From Haliclystus octoradiatus (taxonomy: Eukaryota > Cnidaria > Staurozoa > Stauromedusae > Haliclystidae), in the NCBI GenBank assembly GCA_916610825.1, contig OU744449.1, positions 28,217,728 to 28,281,727 on the forward strand: 64,000 nucleotides of DNA. Reading direction: 5' to 3'. The notes under the pieces were generated by a model. It was not told where the DNA came from. It saw only the letters and a program-made list of their open reading frames with translations, and made no database searches. Positions within the stretch are counted from its first letter, which is position 1. Every line of letters starts with the position of its first letter. Position numbers and translations under genes: made by a program. Shown here one piece after another: positions 24,601 to 38,400 of the stretch.

Positions 24601-27600
24601 CAATCATCTGTTCTGTTACCCCTCTTGCTTTACCTGTTTTTTTTACTCCCTGCAAAAATCAATATGTTCATGAATAGTCCAGGCATAGTCCAATGAAATT
24701 TTCTACCTACTGAAATCATTAGACTTTTCAAAAGTTCATGAACTGTTTATATCAGGTGTTCTTGAACCATTTATAAATTTTTATGAGATTCTTGATCCAT
24801 TCATCAAGTTCATGAACTGTTCAAGAAAATGTTATCAAATGAATGTTAAGTGGCCTATTTACAATGAAACTTTTCATTAATCACTCATGGAATCTTGGCA
24901 AGCTAATAAATATTGGAATGAACTGTTCACAGAAGCAGTATCCTACACATCTACGACATAGCAAGTTGATGTCTTACTCAAACTATGTGATAAATTGATA
25001 TTCAGTTTAGTTTGTGCTGTTATGAATTTCGTCCTTCTATATTCTTTCTCTTCTAATGATTTTAACTTTACATCCAACATTTTCCTTTTTTTCTTCTTCT
25101 GAGGCTTCCCAGCCTTCTGCAAACAAAATTTCCTGACTCTATAAGACCCTGCTCTCACAGAATTCAGTTTACAGTATTAAATAGCTTGTTTTCACATGAG
25201 TTTTATTTTGTTGAAACTAATAGGAGATTAATTCCAAGGACAGTTATCATAGCAGTGAAGAAGAAGTCGAAGAGGAAATTGAAAATCAATTAACGCTAAC
25301 AATTGATGACGCAAAGGTGAGTATAAGTTTTTGTAAAGTTTTTCTGGGGATCAGGAGGCAATTTAAATGATATTGTTGTGTATCATGTGATTTAGGCCTT
25401 GAGGAAAAGCCTTGAATTGAACCAGAGTATCAAAGAAAGCCTAGAGAGTACCTTCAGAGTGAGTATCAATAAAGCATTTTTTATTTAATGCAGAATACGA
25501 AACAAACATGAGGCAAAAACCGTTTCCATAATTACTCTTAAGTTAAGTTAAACGCTTTTTCAGTTTTTTTCTCATCCTGTTTCAATTTCTTTACCAAAAC
25601 AGAATGTTTGTGCATCTCTCTCAATGTTCATGATGTTCATGAATTGTCCCTTCATTGCTGTTTGATAGAAATTCATGTATTTTCAATACCCAATTGGTCT
25701 TGACTTGTTTTATGAGTTGACTAGATAGTTTGCCCATAGTAAATTTGAATTGAATACCATGTTTGATCTGTTGGTTGCTAGATGACGGAATGTTCTGTTA
25801 CAGAGCTCTCCCTACTCTTTTTACAGCAAAGGAATTCAGTGACAATTGAGTTTCATTTGTTAAACCTGGCACTTGATTATGCTAAATAGAAAAGAGCAAT
25901 TTTCTATTCATGACAATAGTGGTACAGCTAAATCTGTATGTGTAGATAACAGTCAGCTGTAAGAGGTAGATAGCTTCACCACTATATGTAGATGGGCTTT
26001 GTATGCAGGGTTGATTCAATAGAAAACACTATTTTAACTTTTAAGCATACCACTGTAGACAGATGGCCGCTGTATAGAGGTGATCTTTATAAAATATTCA
26101 CATAACCAGGAGTAACATCTTTATCTTAGATATTTCGTGATGAAGACATGCCATCAGAAGTTTCATTTGATAACGAAAACGATGATGATGAAATATCAGA
26201 AGAGATTGTGACGTTATCTACAAAGGAGTTACATGAAGACAATAGAATAGAAATTAGCAATGAACCAATTCAAATGCAATCAGGTATTTAGTTTTAACAA
26301 TTCATCTTTAAATTTCTCATCCGCTGACCGGTATGGACATCATTTCAGTCAAGATAAGTCTTTCCGTCTTTAACCGAGCGCTCCAGCCCATCATGTTGAT
26401 GTTATGTAAGTCCCCTGTAAAAACAGTTCATGAATATTGGGCCATTTAATGTTCATGAACTGTCCATGAATGTTTTATAAGGTGTTCATGAACAGTTCAC
26501 AAATTTTTTAAAGTTCATGAGCTGTTCATGAGCTCAACTAATTTTTCCGCAAGGGTTGTGTTGATGAGAATATGTTGCTATAAATTTGCATGACGCATCT
26601 TTTATTTCTGAGTTCTATAGAAGTTTCAAAATAATTACTCTACTGATCTCAAATTATTTTCCCCCGTGGATCTCATTTGCATATTATTTTCTAAAATCAC
26701 ACTACATGATTGTTTTTTGTGATTTTGATAATAATTCATTTTTAACATTATCATTACCATGTTGATAATTCATATTCTTTATTTTTACCATAGCTGCTGT
26801 TCAACGAAGGAAAAGATCACTTGTTAAATTACGGTATAACAAGTCATTTTGATTTTAAATTGTGTTATCGGTTTGATTCAAATGATTTTATATCCCTTTC
26901 CATGTGTCATAGTTGAACACTCGTAACTTGATACTACATACATCAACAATTAAAATATTGAAACTGACGTCCATTTGAGTTAAAATTAATCAAACAATTA
27001 ATTAATCTGTGTATTTTTCTTTAAAATAAGATACGCCTGGCCAATCAAATTTAGAGAAATGTCTGTCAATCTCACACTACTTTATTATATATATATGCTA
27101 CTTTGTGAAACCCCTACAATAATATACATGAAAAATTACACTATTCAGATTGGCTAAGATGCAAACCATTATTCTAAACAATGTTTGAAAACAAAAAACG
27201 AAAAACAATGGAAAGAAGTGAAGACAATGCCAATCATGAAAAACGAAAGTAATGAATTTTAAAAAGGCGTGAATGTAAATTGAGCTCTGAACGGTTCTAG
27301 AACATTCTTCTACTAAATGCATTTCTGGTATTTCTCACTTAGGCCTATATGTAACCATATGTCTTTGTACATACAAACATGTCTTTGAAATACATACATA
27401 CATATGTCTTTGTACATACAAACATGTCTTTGAAATACATACATACATATGTCTTTGTACCCCTATAAACAATTTCAAGGTTGATTCTTTGTTAAACAAC
27501 TTTCAATGAGCGGCAAATTTGACTTGCACTTGTGTGGGTTATGTGTTTCTTCTTCAGACGAGTTTCTGATGATGATCACAATGGGCCTTTTGCTACTGAT

Positions 27601-29464
27601 GGGATAGACAGGTAAATTATATCAAATATCACACTCAGGCATATTGATGACGTTGCTGTTGGTAATTGGATATTTTCATAGACATTATTCTCCCTAATTC
27701 TTTAAAGAGTGACGGATTTTGTTTTCTTCACAGTTTTAAACAACAATATGGAAAAGAAAAACCTCATTCAAAATTGGAAATCCAATCTGACGGTGCATAT
27801 TTATCTAAAGTTTAATTTAAAGATTTATGGTTTGCCCTTTATTTTATTATGTATTCATTTTTATATTTTATTCATTTTTTCAGAATTAGGCAATTTACAA
27901 AAGTCTTCACCTGTAAGTCGCTTTCAACTATTGAAAATTCAGTGAAATTTGAATGTAAATATATGTCCCTGCTCAACTATGTGACCTTGAATTGAAATCC
28001 CCTCTGTGGAAATAACCCATAGGTTCATGAACAGTTAAAAACAGTTATGTACTTATAAGGTGTTCATGAACAGTTCATGAACTGAGTTATTTTTTGTGTT
28101 GTTTTATATTATGCCTCGCAACAATGCTTTTTATTATTTTGTCTTGCAATTTTTTCGATAATAATTTAATTGATGTTTATCTCCACATCAGCAAATACAA
28201 ATGACGTCGTCTATCCCCACCCAAACACTAAATGCTGTCACTGAAAAAGTAGAAAAGATGTCTGCGAGGTGAATTGAGCATGTATTTATTACTTGTTAAT
28301 AATGTCTCATTATATATTATTACTTTTACCATCAACTCCTAAGACATGTTTGCTTTATGTAACAGTATAATTTATTCTCTTTCCAGACAACAACGAAAGC
28401 TTTTAAGAATGCTATCAGACTTTGAGGATCTGAGTAATACTGAACAGCGGTTTGGTGAAATCAAACAAGAAAAACAATGTTGTCAATTAAATAAAAGTGA
28501 TAACACAAAAGACATCACTGTTCCAGTGAAGAATGTTTCTATTAAACAAGATATTATTGTAACAATTGAAATGTTATCTAGCTGGGGCAGTAATGAATAT
28601 ATTGGATTGACAGAGGTAATTCAAATGTTTCATCCAAAGCTGTGAAATGCTCAGAGGATTATTTATACTTACACTATTACCATAATAATCATTGATGTCA
28701 GCCTCCCTCAGGTGAATCGATGACTTGTGATATCTGGTACCCATTTCATTATTGCTTTATTAATCTATTTCTAAGTTCTTTTTCAACTCTCTAGGTCCAG
28801 TTTTACGATGAAAAGGGAATAAAACTTGGAAAGGATCGAATAAGATGCGCTGTGAAATCTAACCAATCAGAAACAGATATTTCTGTTCTGATGAATGGCA
28901 AGACGAAGGTGATATAAGGCTATGTGATATATGTCATATGATATATGGGATATTACTGTTTCACTCTTTTGCCGATTAGATAATAGATATAAAATCATTT
29001 CATTTAATAATATATTCTTGTAAACAGACAACCAAAGAACGACTCATGTGGAAGACTTCTTGGAACAAAACCCAACAACCCATACCCTTGGAATTCGTTA
29101 TTGTTTCATCAGATAATAAGTTTGAAGTGAATCAAATAAAGATTTGGAATTATAACCGTAGTTTGAAGGTAGGTCTGCTCTAGTGAACCTGCTGAAGCCA
29201 GAAAACCATTCATTTCACATAACTCCTAAAATCTATTTGACATTCATTGCTTGACAGTCAACCCTCAATATCCCCATGTTAAAATAGTTCATGAACATTG
29301 AATGACCCAATTTTCAATGAAAAGTCCACGTGAAAATCAGGCCATTTAAGTTCCATAAGCTATTCAGGAACTGTGCAGGACGTTCATCAAAAGTTCATGA
29401 ACTCCACAAATATATTTGCAGGGAATATGTGACCCTGTATGCTAGATACTGTGTCTCCTAACAC

Positions 29465-29499
<35 letters not shown>

Positions 29500-32400
29500 T
29501 ATATTTCAATCACTTCTGTGAATAAAAGTTACTTAATGAAAATATTTAATTACAATTATATTGATTCACATTTATAAAATGATTGGGGTCACCCCTTAAG
29601 CAATGCTTGTTTATCGGGGGACACTGTATGATTTACAATTAGCATATTATAATGCCAGGATAAGTCAATTAAGTTTCAGATAAGGATAAAAGAAGGAATG
29701 CAAAAATAATGAATATTAGTACATAGAAAATAAAATTGCAGAATGCAAAGATTGAATATGATAAAAAAAATTATTTTCAGATTGCAGAGATTGAGTGAGA
29801 TAATGTTAATAAGTTGATTGCAAAGAAAGAAGAAAATTCATAAGGAGTTTGAGTGGTGTTAATAGGCAGGTTATTAGTCTGATTGTGAACAAACATAGCA
29901 GCCTGGTAAGCCAATGGAGCAGATATCAGAATACTTATTCAGTAGAGCGAGCTTGAGCTGTATCTTGAGCTTTTTTTGGTCATATAACTTACTTATAATA
30001 TTTAATGAGTGATTCCACATTGTGGGGTAATGGTAATTAGGAAGTTTTTGATGAAAGTTTGATTTCCCAAAGGGGACATACATTACATATCGTTGTCGTC
30101 TGTTGGAACTACTTCCAAGGAAGTGAAAATTGTTTACTAAAATTGCTGGACATTTTTTGTTGAAAAAACTCTAAATTAGGGCGAGAACATTGCATTTGTA
30201 AAGATCATCGAAAGTCAAAATTGATACAGATTTTAAAAGAGGTAACGAATGCGTGAGAGGCTTAGAAAGAGTGATAATGCGGATGCATTTTTTTGTAAAA
30301 CGTTAACTTTATTGCGAACCATGACAACCAGTTATGAATAAAAAAAATTGTTTACGAGAGATAGGCCTATTACTGATTTGATTTGTCTAGCTATTCTACA
30401 GATGAACTCTATTGCACTTTCTATTGCACGCTCTATTAAAAATAAAAATAAATTTTAAAAAACCATTTATATTTATAAAGTTTGTGATGGTTAAAGCTGA
30501 GCTGATATTTGTTGGATAGAAGTCTGCTGTAAAGCACCCCATCGTCTAAATGTCATGGCCAATGAGAGAGATTAAGTTTTTCTTGCTGTTGGTATACCAT
30601 AACAAATGTAAATTTCATTGTTAGATACAATGCTCGGAAGTAATGAATTCCATGGGCATGACAAATCAGATTTCGATGAGCTGAAATCAACTGAGATGTA
30701 AATGTCCAAGATTCGCTACCATAGAAAAGGATGTTTTCAGTGACAAATGACGCAACATAATTGAGATGTTTTCAAAATGACAAATGACGCAACATAATTG
30801 ATCAATATATATATATTAATGATAATCTGTGATTGTTTTGTAATTTCAGGATTTGAATATTGGTTGTCGAGAGGCAAAAATTTTGATTGATGGGCAATTG
30901 TCATGGGAAGGAGTCATAGAAAAGGTAAATCTTATCCCAATTCAGAATAGTGATTCTATTTTCATATCCAATGCACAATGTAGATCATGATCTAACATAG
31001 CTCCAATATATTAAGGATTGAAACTGAGATACAGGTTGTTTTAACAGGTAACGTTTTTGTATTTGAATCTATAATTAGGGATGCGGCAATCAAGTGTTTG
31101 ATTACGAAGAAACAATTAACCTAAAACAAAACAGTCAGCCAATCAAATCATTCTTGGAAGAAGAATTATCTTTATCCCCAATATCCGACAAGGTAAACCA
31201 TGATAAATACTTGCTTTGTTATCTAATTATTTTGAAAAATTTTCATTATATGTAAAATTATGTTTCATTTTGTAGTCATAGATGAGTTGTACTGTACTTT
31301 GATGTATACAAAAAATAATCATCAAGAAATCAAACGCAGCAGCTATGTGCGTGCGTGCACAAAGTATGTTTTTGAAAATAATTCCATATCACATCTGGAC
31401 TATTTTTAAAGAAGTGTTTGCAAACTGTCTATAAACCTTTTTGAACTGCCAATTCAATATTCATAAGTTTTCTACAAAGTGTTCATGAAAGGTTCACCTA
31501 CTTCCGTAAAACATTAAAACAACCATTTTGCTCAAGGAATCACGTCAGACGGACTTCTGTTATAAAATTAATTTTGTTTATCTATTTTTGATAGATTGCT
31601 TTATCACCTCAAACCTCAACTGAGCCTACCATGGAAAAGATTTCAGCAAGACTTTTGAGGCAAGTATTGATCAAGAACAGGTTACTGATGCTATAGTATT
31701 TAATTGCATCAGTCATCAATGATACCTTGACAACATTTGTTTCACACGTTCAGTGTGCCTTTTCAAGTTCATGAATTTTCAACCAATTGTTTATAGAATG
31801 CTCATACGATCATGAACTAATCAAAAGTCCTTGAACTGTTCTTATAAAACAGTTGAATGACTCCTGGCAATTGTATTGGTTGAGTTTGAATTTGAATTTA
31901 GAAAAGCATTCATATAAAAGGACTGTTGCTCCATCGCATTCTTGTATGATGCCGGGAGATACAATTTATTTATATTTATGGCAACATTTATTTTATTATA
32001 TTTTGTTTTATTTGCTATAGTAAGGATTCACCTGATGTTGATAAAAATTTTAATACAAGATCATCTGAGAACGCATACAAAATCAGCAGTGATATCACAG
32101 AACTGTTATCAAAGGAGGAAGCTAGTGACAGGTAATCAACGCAATCATGCAATTTGCCTTTTACCAGAAAATGATTACAAATGTAGCCTGATTGTTGTTG
32201 TATACTGCATTGAAATTTTTAAGGAATAAACTATGAAATCAAATAAACCAATATTACTAATTGTTTAAGTCATCTAACTGTTTGAGTCTATAGTCAACTG
32301 CAACCCATTAATATATTTCTGATTTGAACAATGTTTCAGTCAAAAATTATGCATACTGCCAGTTTGAAGTTGAAATATATACAATGTAATAGGCTCAAGT

Positions 32401-35400
32401 ACAATTAAAAATTGATTTTTATTGTATTAATCCAAATTTTCATTTCTTCAAAATTGTTTAACAAGGATTTGACTTTTTTACTACAAAACTGTTTATAGGG
32501 TTTCAAAGCTAGGTTGCAGATAAGAGAGAGTTGCATTTATCCGAATTGCTTTTATGAGGGCTACACGAGAACCATCGATAGCACTGTATATGAAAATGGC
32601 ACTCGGAAATTGAAATAATCACTTAACTGACCGAAGCCTCTTCCAAATAATCAAAATTATTAAATTGTTGATATTTTCTTAACACTACCAATTAGTCATA
32701 GCGTATTCCTCTGGTGTTTATAGTCATAACGTCATTAAGGTGGGTTTGAATAGATGCTGAATGTTCTATGTGTGTTAATTCTATTTTATGACTTTGATTG
32801 ATCAGATGCACTTCAACACCAGATCTGACAACATTAAATTCACCAACATCAATGAAACGGTATGTTTAAGATAACCATCCATAACCACATTCATGATAGT
32901 TCATAAATGTGTGCAATTGTTCATGAAGTGTTGATGAACTTTTGAGAAATTTCACGTTCATGAATAGTTCATGAACTGTTTATGACTGTTCATGAACTGT
33001 TTATGAACCCGCAAAAAAGATTTTATAAACTGTTCATGAACTCATGGTTTATTTTACAGTGGGCTAATACTCATGTAGAATCCAATATTTAGAATATCTG
33101 TACTCTAATTCTGTGCATGCTTGTATTGGCCTTTTCAAAACTTTCGTGTGGTTCTATGTACCAAATAAATCTCTGCGAAAATAATGCATCAAATCTTGTA
33201 CAATGAAATAAAGATGATGGTGATGAACTAGTCATCAAATGTCTGTGAAACTTCATCCAATCATGATTATTGAACTTCACAAACACCTATTTCATGAATT
33301 GTCCATAAACAATTCCTAAAAGGTTTATGTATAGAACATACACTGGACTATGTTAACATTCTTTTATAAGAAATATGACAGTTCATTGTTTGTCTCCAAG
33401 AGGATTCCCCTGTTATTCTTAACTGTCTATTTCAGTGATGGGAACGTTGACATTAGAGCACAATCACCAGTGTGGCTCAAGTAAGTTTTTGTTCAAGCTT
33501 TGAAACTCGATATTATATTAGTATATTTCATGGATATGTCAAATCAATTAGAAAATTAATTTTAGTCATATAAATCCTGAAAGTGAAAGTTTATAAATCT
33601 GGTAGGTTTGCAATTCAGTTTTCTACAGTTTCCAACATCATTTTATTTGGTTGCAGACCTCAGCACATTTCTCCTCGGCCCACATCAAAGGCAACAAGAA
33701 AGCCACTCTGGCTGTGTAACAACATTGGTACGTTATGAAATTAGGTTTCCTTGCATAACTTATTTGAATCCGGTATGGAGCGTTATAGATAATCATGAAG
33801 CATTCTTATTTGTTGCTATTGTGAATCCCAAATTAATTGTAGAGATTTAACTTTTATAGAGATAGCATTTAAAGGGGCCATCATGGAGCTTCATAATCTT
33901 TATTTGAAAAAGGCTATGAATAAAATGATTTGTATTCTATAGATAATCGTCGCAGTGTAAGCCTTGATGATGTTACCTCTGACAGCAATATCTTTCAAAT
34001 GGCTCCGTTTCCAACACGTCCTAAGCTTACCAGACGAAGTAATTCTGCCACAATTGAAAGTTTTGATTTTAACGATGCCACCGATCGCATGATCAGAAGT
34101 GGAAGAAGAAGTTCTACACCTAACAAAAAGTATGTGCTGAAGCTAACACATCTTTGTTAGAGTAATTACTGATGCAAAAGGAAACAGTTCATGAACCTAT
34201 TTTTATCAATTGTCAAATTCAAAATGGCCATTACCCCCCTGAAAACCTTTTCATGAACGCAAAGTGACCTAATTTTCATAAACTGTTCATGAAAATTAGG
34301 CAAATTAACGTTCGTGAACTGTTTATAAGGTTTTGTAAACTGTTCATGAACATTTCAGGAGTCTAGGAGCAATTTATGAACTCAATTAATCTTTTGCAGG
34401 AATATCTACCGCTGATATGTACCGCTTATGAGGGAACACTTTATAGGAGGTTTTATACCTATCACATCATCACTATCAAGGTTACAGTGCAGTAATCCAA
34501 TTTCTCAAAACAAAATCAATCTAACAGCACAATATATATCAGTTGAAAGTGTTTTCATAAAATAATTATTTTAGAAGTGACTCAAATATTACTTCTTATG
34601 AGTAGAAGAACATTGATTCCATGATTGATTCAAATCCTTTTGGGAAAGCTTATTTTTGAATTTTGAATAATTTTATTTTACTTTTATTCATTTACAGCCA
34701 ACGATCAAATACACCAGATCAATTAAGACCAAGCTCAGAGGGAGCTCTGGTAAATTAAATTAATTATAACTTTATAATTTATTCTTTCATCAGATTAACC
34801 AACAGTCAGATTTCATCAACATAATATTCTTTTTCTTGGTTGCTATAGACACGACAGAGGGGTTTGAAAAAGGAAGAGACATTGCATCGATCCAGAGTTA
34901 TCAGTCCACCAATCGTACGCGAGGGATTCGCAGAGGGTCCGCATGATAGTCTAGAGAGATCAATGCAGTCTATTAATAGATTTGAAAGACAAAACAAAGG
35001 AAGGATTTCAATGGATGTTTATGACGAAGGTTGGTTTGACAATGTCAGTCTTTTTCTGAGTTTTATGTTTGATATGCAAGCCAACAAAACCCATGAACTA
35101 ATCGTTGTAAACATACTTCTGTTAACTGATTTATACTTAGCGTTGAGATAGAATTTGTTTTCGTGTCTGCCTATCGAAACAAGCTAAGACTTTTTCTTTT
35201 AATATGTTTTTAGTGCAAATGATGATGTGATACTTTTCCATTAAACTGCCATTAGGCATATTATTATTATCATTATAATGCATTACAACAAAGAGTTAAT
35301 ATATAATGATTTCTCTTTGTTCGTATTTGGGAACATATTACTATAGTACATAGTTTGTTAGATGCTTTGGCTGCTTAATATTTGTCTTGATGTTCTTCTT

Positions 35401-38400
35401 CTTTGATCTTTATTGTTTGCCTTTTTCCGTCCAGGCATAGGCATTACTTTTTCGATCTATTGCTACTGTATATGCTTTCGCATCAGCTAGGCAAGTCCAT
35501 TTGTAATTCCAGTCCATAATAATTCCATTTGTAAGTCCAATGGCAACTTTGTAATTGGTTGTGATGCCTTTCAGTCTCCAAATATATTTTGAAAGTTATG
35601 TGCTGTTGATATATTTTCTATGTTTTATAATTTGCAATAATTTTAATTTTAAATTGACGTTTCAGGTATTTTGGATACTGAAATAAGCGCCCCTCATTCA
35701 TCGAAGAAATCAGAAAGTACAGATTCAATCCTGTTGTCAAGGCCTTCTGGAATTACTGCAGAAGAAACGTAAGTTAGCAGCTAAATTTGATTTTTTACCG
35801 CTATGCTATACAAATGAAAAACATTAAATAAATGGGATATCAAGCAAGGTAGAATGCGGAAGCTTGTGTTATGATTGACAATGGAAAATCAGCAAAAGTG
35901 TGGGAGATAATCAGAAGCAGCATGAAACATTAAGTGGGTTGTTGTCAACAAGTTTTATTGCAATCTTATCATCAATTCAAAATGTATAGAAAATAACATC
36001 TCATACTCCTTCCTATTTTACAAGAAAATATAGCCTCTTAAAATACTTTTAGCCTTATTATATTTTATTTTAACTACTCTTTTGCGTGACCTGAGACCAT
36101 TCAAACACGCAAAGATGTGTCTCTGTGAAATTAATGTTGCATGTTCGTTTCGTACTTTATATTAGCGAGAAGTGCATTTAATTTTGAATAAGAGTTGATC
36201 CAACAAAAGGTTGCTTTATATTTGAAAACAAGCATATTTGAGATTGATTTAAATAATCGAATACTTTATTTTACTGTTTGTCAATTAATAATTGATTACT
36301 CAGGCTTTCACTATTTCATCCAGATCGGACTGTTGTACTATCTTCTCAAGTGTTTGTTTGTTTTGATCACAGGGATTTTCAGATTATCCCAATTCTTCCT
36401 ATTGGTCAACATCTACAGATTGATATTCTATCTACTTGGGGTGATCGTTATTATGTTGGATTGAATGGAATTGAGGTATTCACTGAGGATGGTACACTGG
36501 CAAATGTAACCAAGGTAACCGATACATGTTGTTGTTGTTGTAACCAAGAGTAACATTTTCTCTCTTTGAGTTACTGTATTTCATTTGCAGCTATTGTTTG
36601 TCTCTGCATAGGCCTCATTAAGATTTGTTTTAATGTGTTTGCGTCTGTTAAACTGATACATTAACAAATAAAATATTGCAGAATAAGGCATCTGAGCACC
36701 AGCAATCTTATTTTCAATCAATCGTATCTTATTCAAGTCAAATTGTGAGTCATAGCGTGAGAACTGTGTCAATTGTTAAACATGTTTCTATTTTATTTCA
36801 TTCACAGATTACTGCTACACCAGCTGACATCAATGTCTTACCCGAATACAATGACGACCCGAGAGTAGTAACAAACCTCATTGATAATGTCTTCATGACA
36901 AGGTTAGATACGTTTGGAAATGAATTACGTCATGATGTAGATAATTACCTTTAATAAATGACCTGTATGTAATGTTTCATAGAGATGACATGCATTTGTG
37001 GATGGCGCCATTTACTGCGGGTAAAAAGCATACAATTCATATGACATTCGCATCACATGTTACCATAGCAATGGTGCGCATATGGGTTAGTATGACATGC
37101 ACTAGGATGCATCACATTGGTAGGCACACACTACCAATGATGCCAAAACTACTTTCTTCTTTTCATTTCAGAATTACAATAAGTCCCGTATCCATTCTAT
37201 ACGTGGTGCAAAAGAAGTGGATATTACTTTAGATTCTGTCAGAATTTTCAAAGGAGAAATTGCAAGGTCAGTTACACTGTGGGACAAAACTTTTCTGTGA
37301 TTCTGCTTTACTGCCTGTTGAATAAACGTGACAGCTCTTTATCCTTCTCAGTTAGCCAACAGATCAAATCATTCAATCAACTACGGTAGTCAAATAGTCA
37401 GTCAGTCAGTCAGTCAGTCAGTCAGACAGTCAATCACTCTGTAAGGCAATTAGCCAATCTATCGAGCAGTCAGTCAGTCAGTCAGTCAGTCAGTTAGTCA
37501 GTCATTATGAGGTCATATAGTGATATTTTCTTTGAATTTGACATTTTTCTTTCCACAGAGCCAGCGGAGTTCTATCCTGGGATGAGCCATATGGAGATGT
37601 AAGTGTAACAAGCCCAACATAAAACAGAACAATCATTTTACCACTTTGTTTTCCATGACAACAGCCTTCTAATTTCTGCTGAAAATAAATTTGTATATTT
37701 GTTTTAGACAATCTTATTTACAGTTGATGAGAATATACTTGAGTTGGTTGCCGGCAATGACTTCTTATACCAATACGAGATTGAAGATGACGAAGATATC
37801 ACCGAGACGGGTTGTTTCTCTAGACCAATCACAGCTGACAAAGATTCAGGAGAGGTAAACGTAATCATTTAATATATATTTATCATCATCATCAACACAT
37901 CTTATTAATCACATCTTATTTTATTCTCATAGCTGATAAGACCTTACACCTGCCCAAAGCCTTCAGATATACAGTCTAATTCTAATCTTAACAACTCAAG
38001 TAAGAATTATATGCAAGTATTTATGAATATAATCAGATTGATTATTTCAATGTTCGATTGATATTGTGATCTATTTGTAGTATCTTCAACGGCAACAACA
38101 ACTCCTTCAGATTCAATTCTTGGTGACCATAGGCAATTCTGTGGACAAGGTATAAATTATAGCTTAATTACCATTTAAAACATTTGCTTGAATTTTTGAA
38201 ACTTTGAATAAATCTGAATATGCAATCTAATACACATACTGTGGATTTACATATTTGCCGTTAAAGAATTTAATTAAACAGCAGATGGAAGGCAAACAGC
38301 AAAATCAACATGATCCCTATCATTGACATTAGTCCCATTAGATAAATAAATTGACAGATTATTACTAAATAGTTATCAAGGTAAACAATTTCTCTTCATC

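Noticed and set aside
31942-32229. A 95-codon plus-strand frame as a separate gene
   Set aside because: It runs through a KATNIP exon in another frame and into the intron; the true exon is 32021-32131.
37398-37503. GTCA blocks as part of the GTCAGTCAGACACG element family
   Set aside because: They are plain tetranucleotide runs without the ACACG ending or the element ends.
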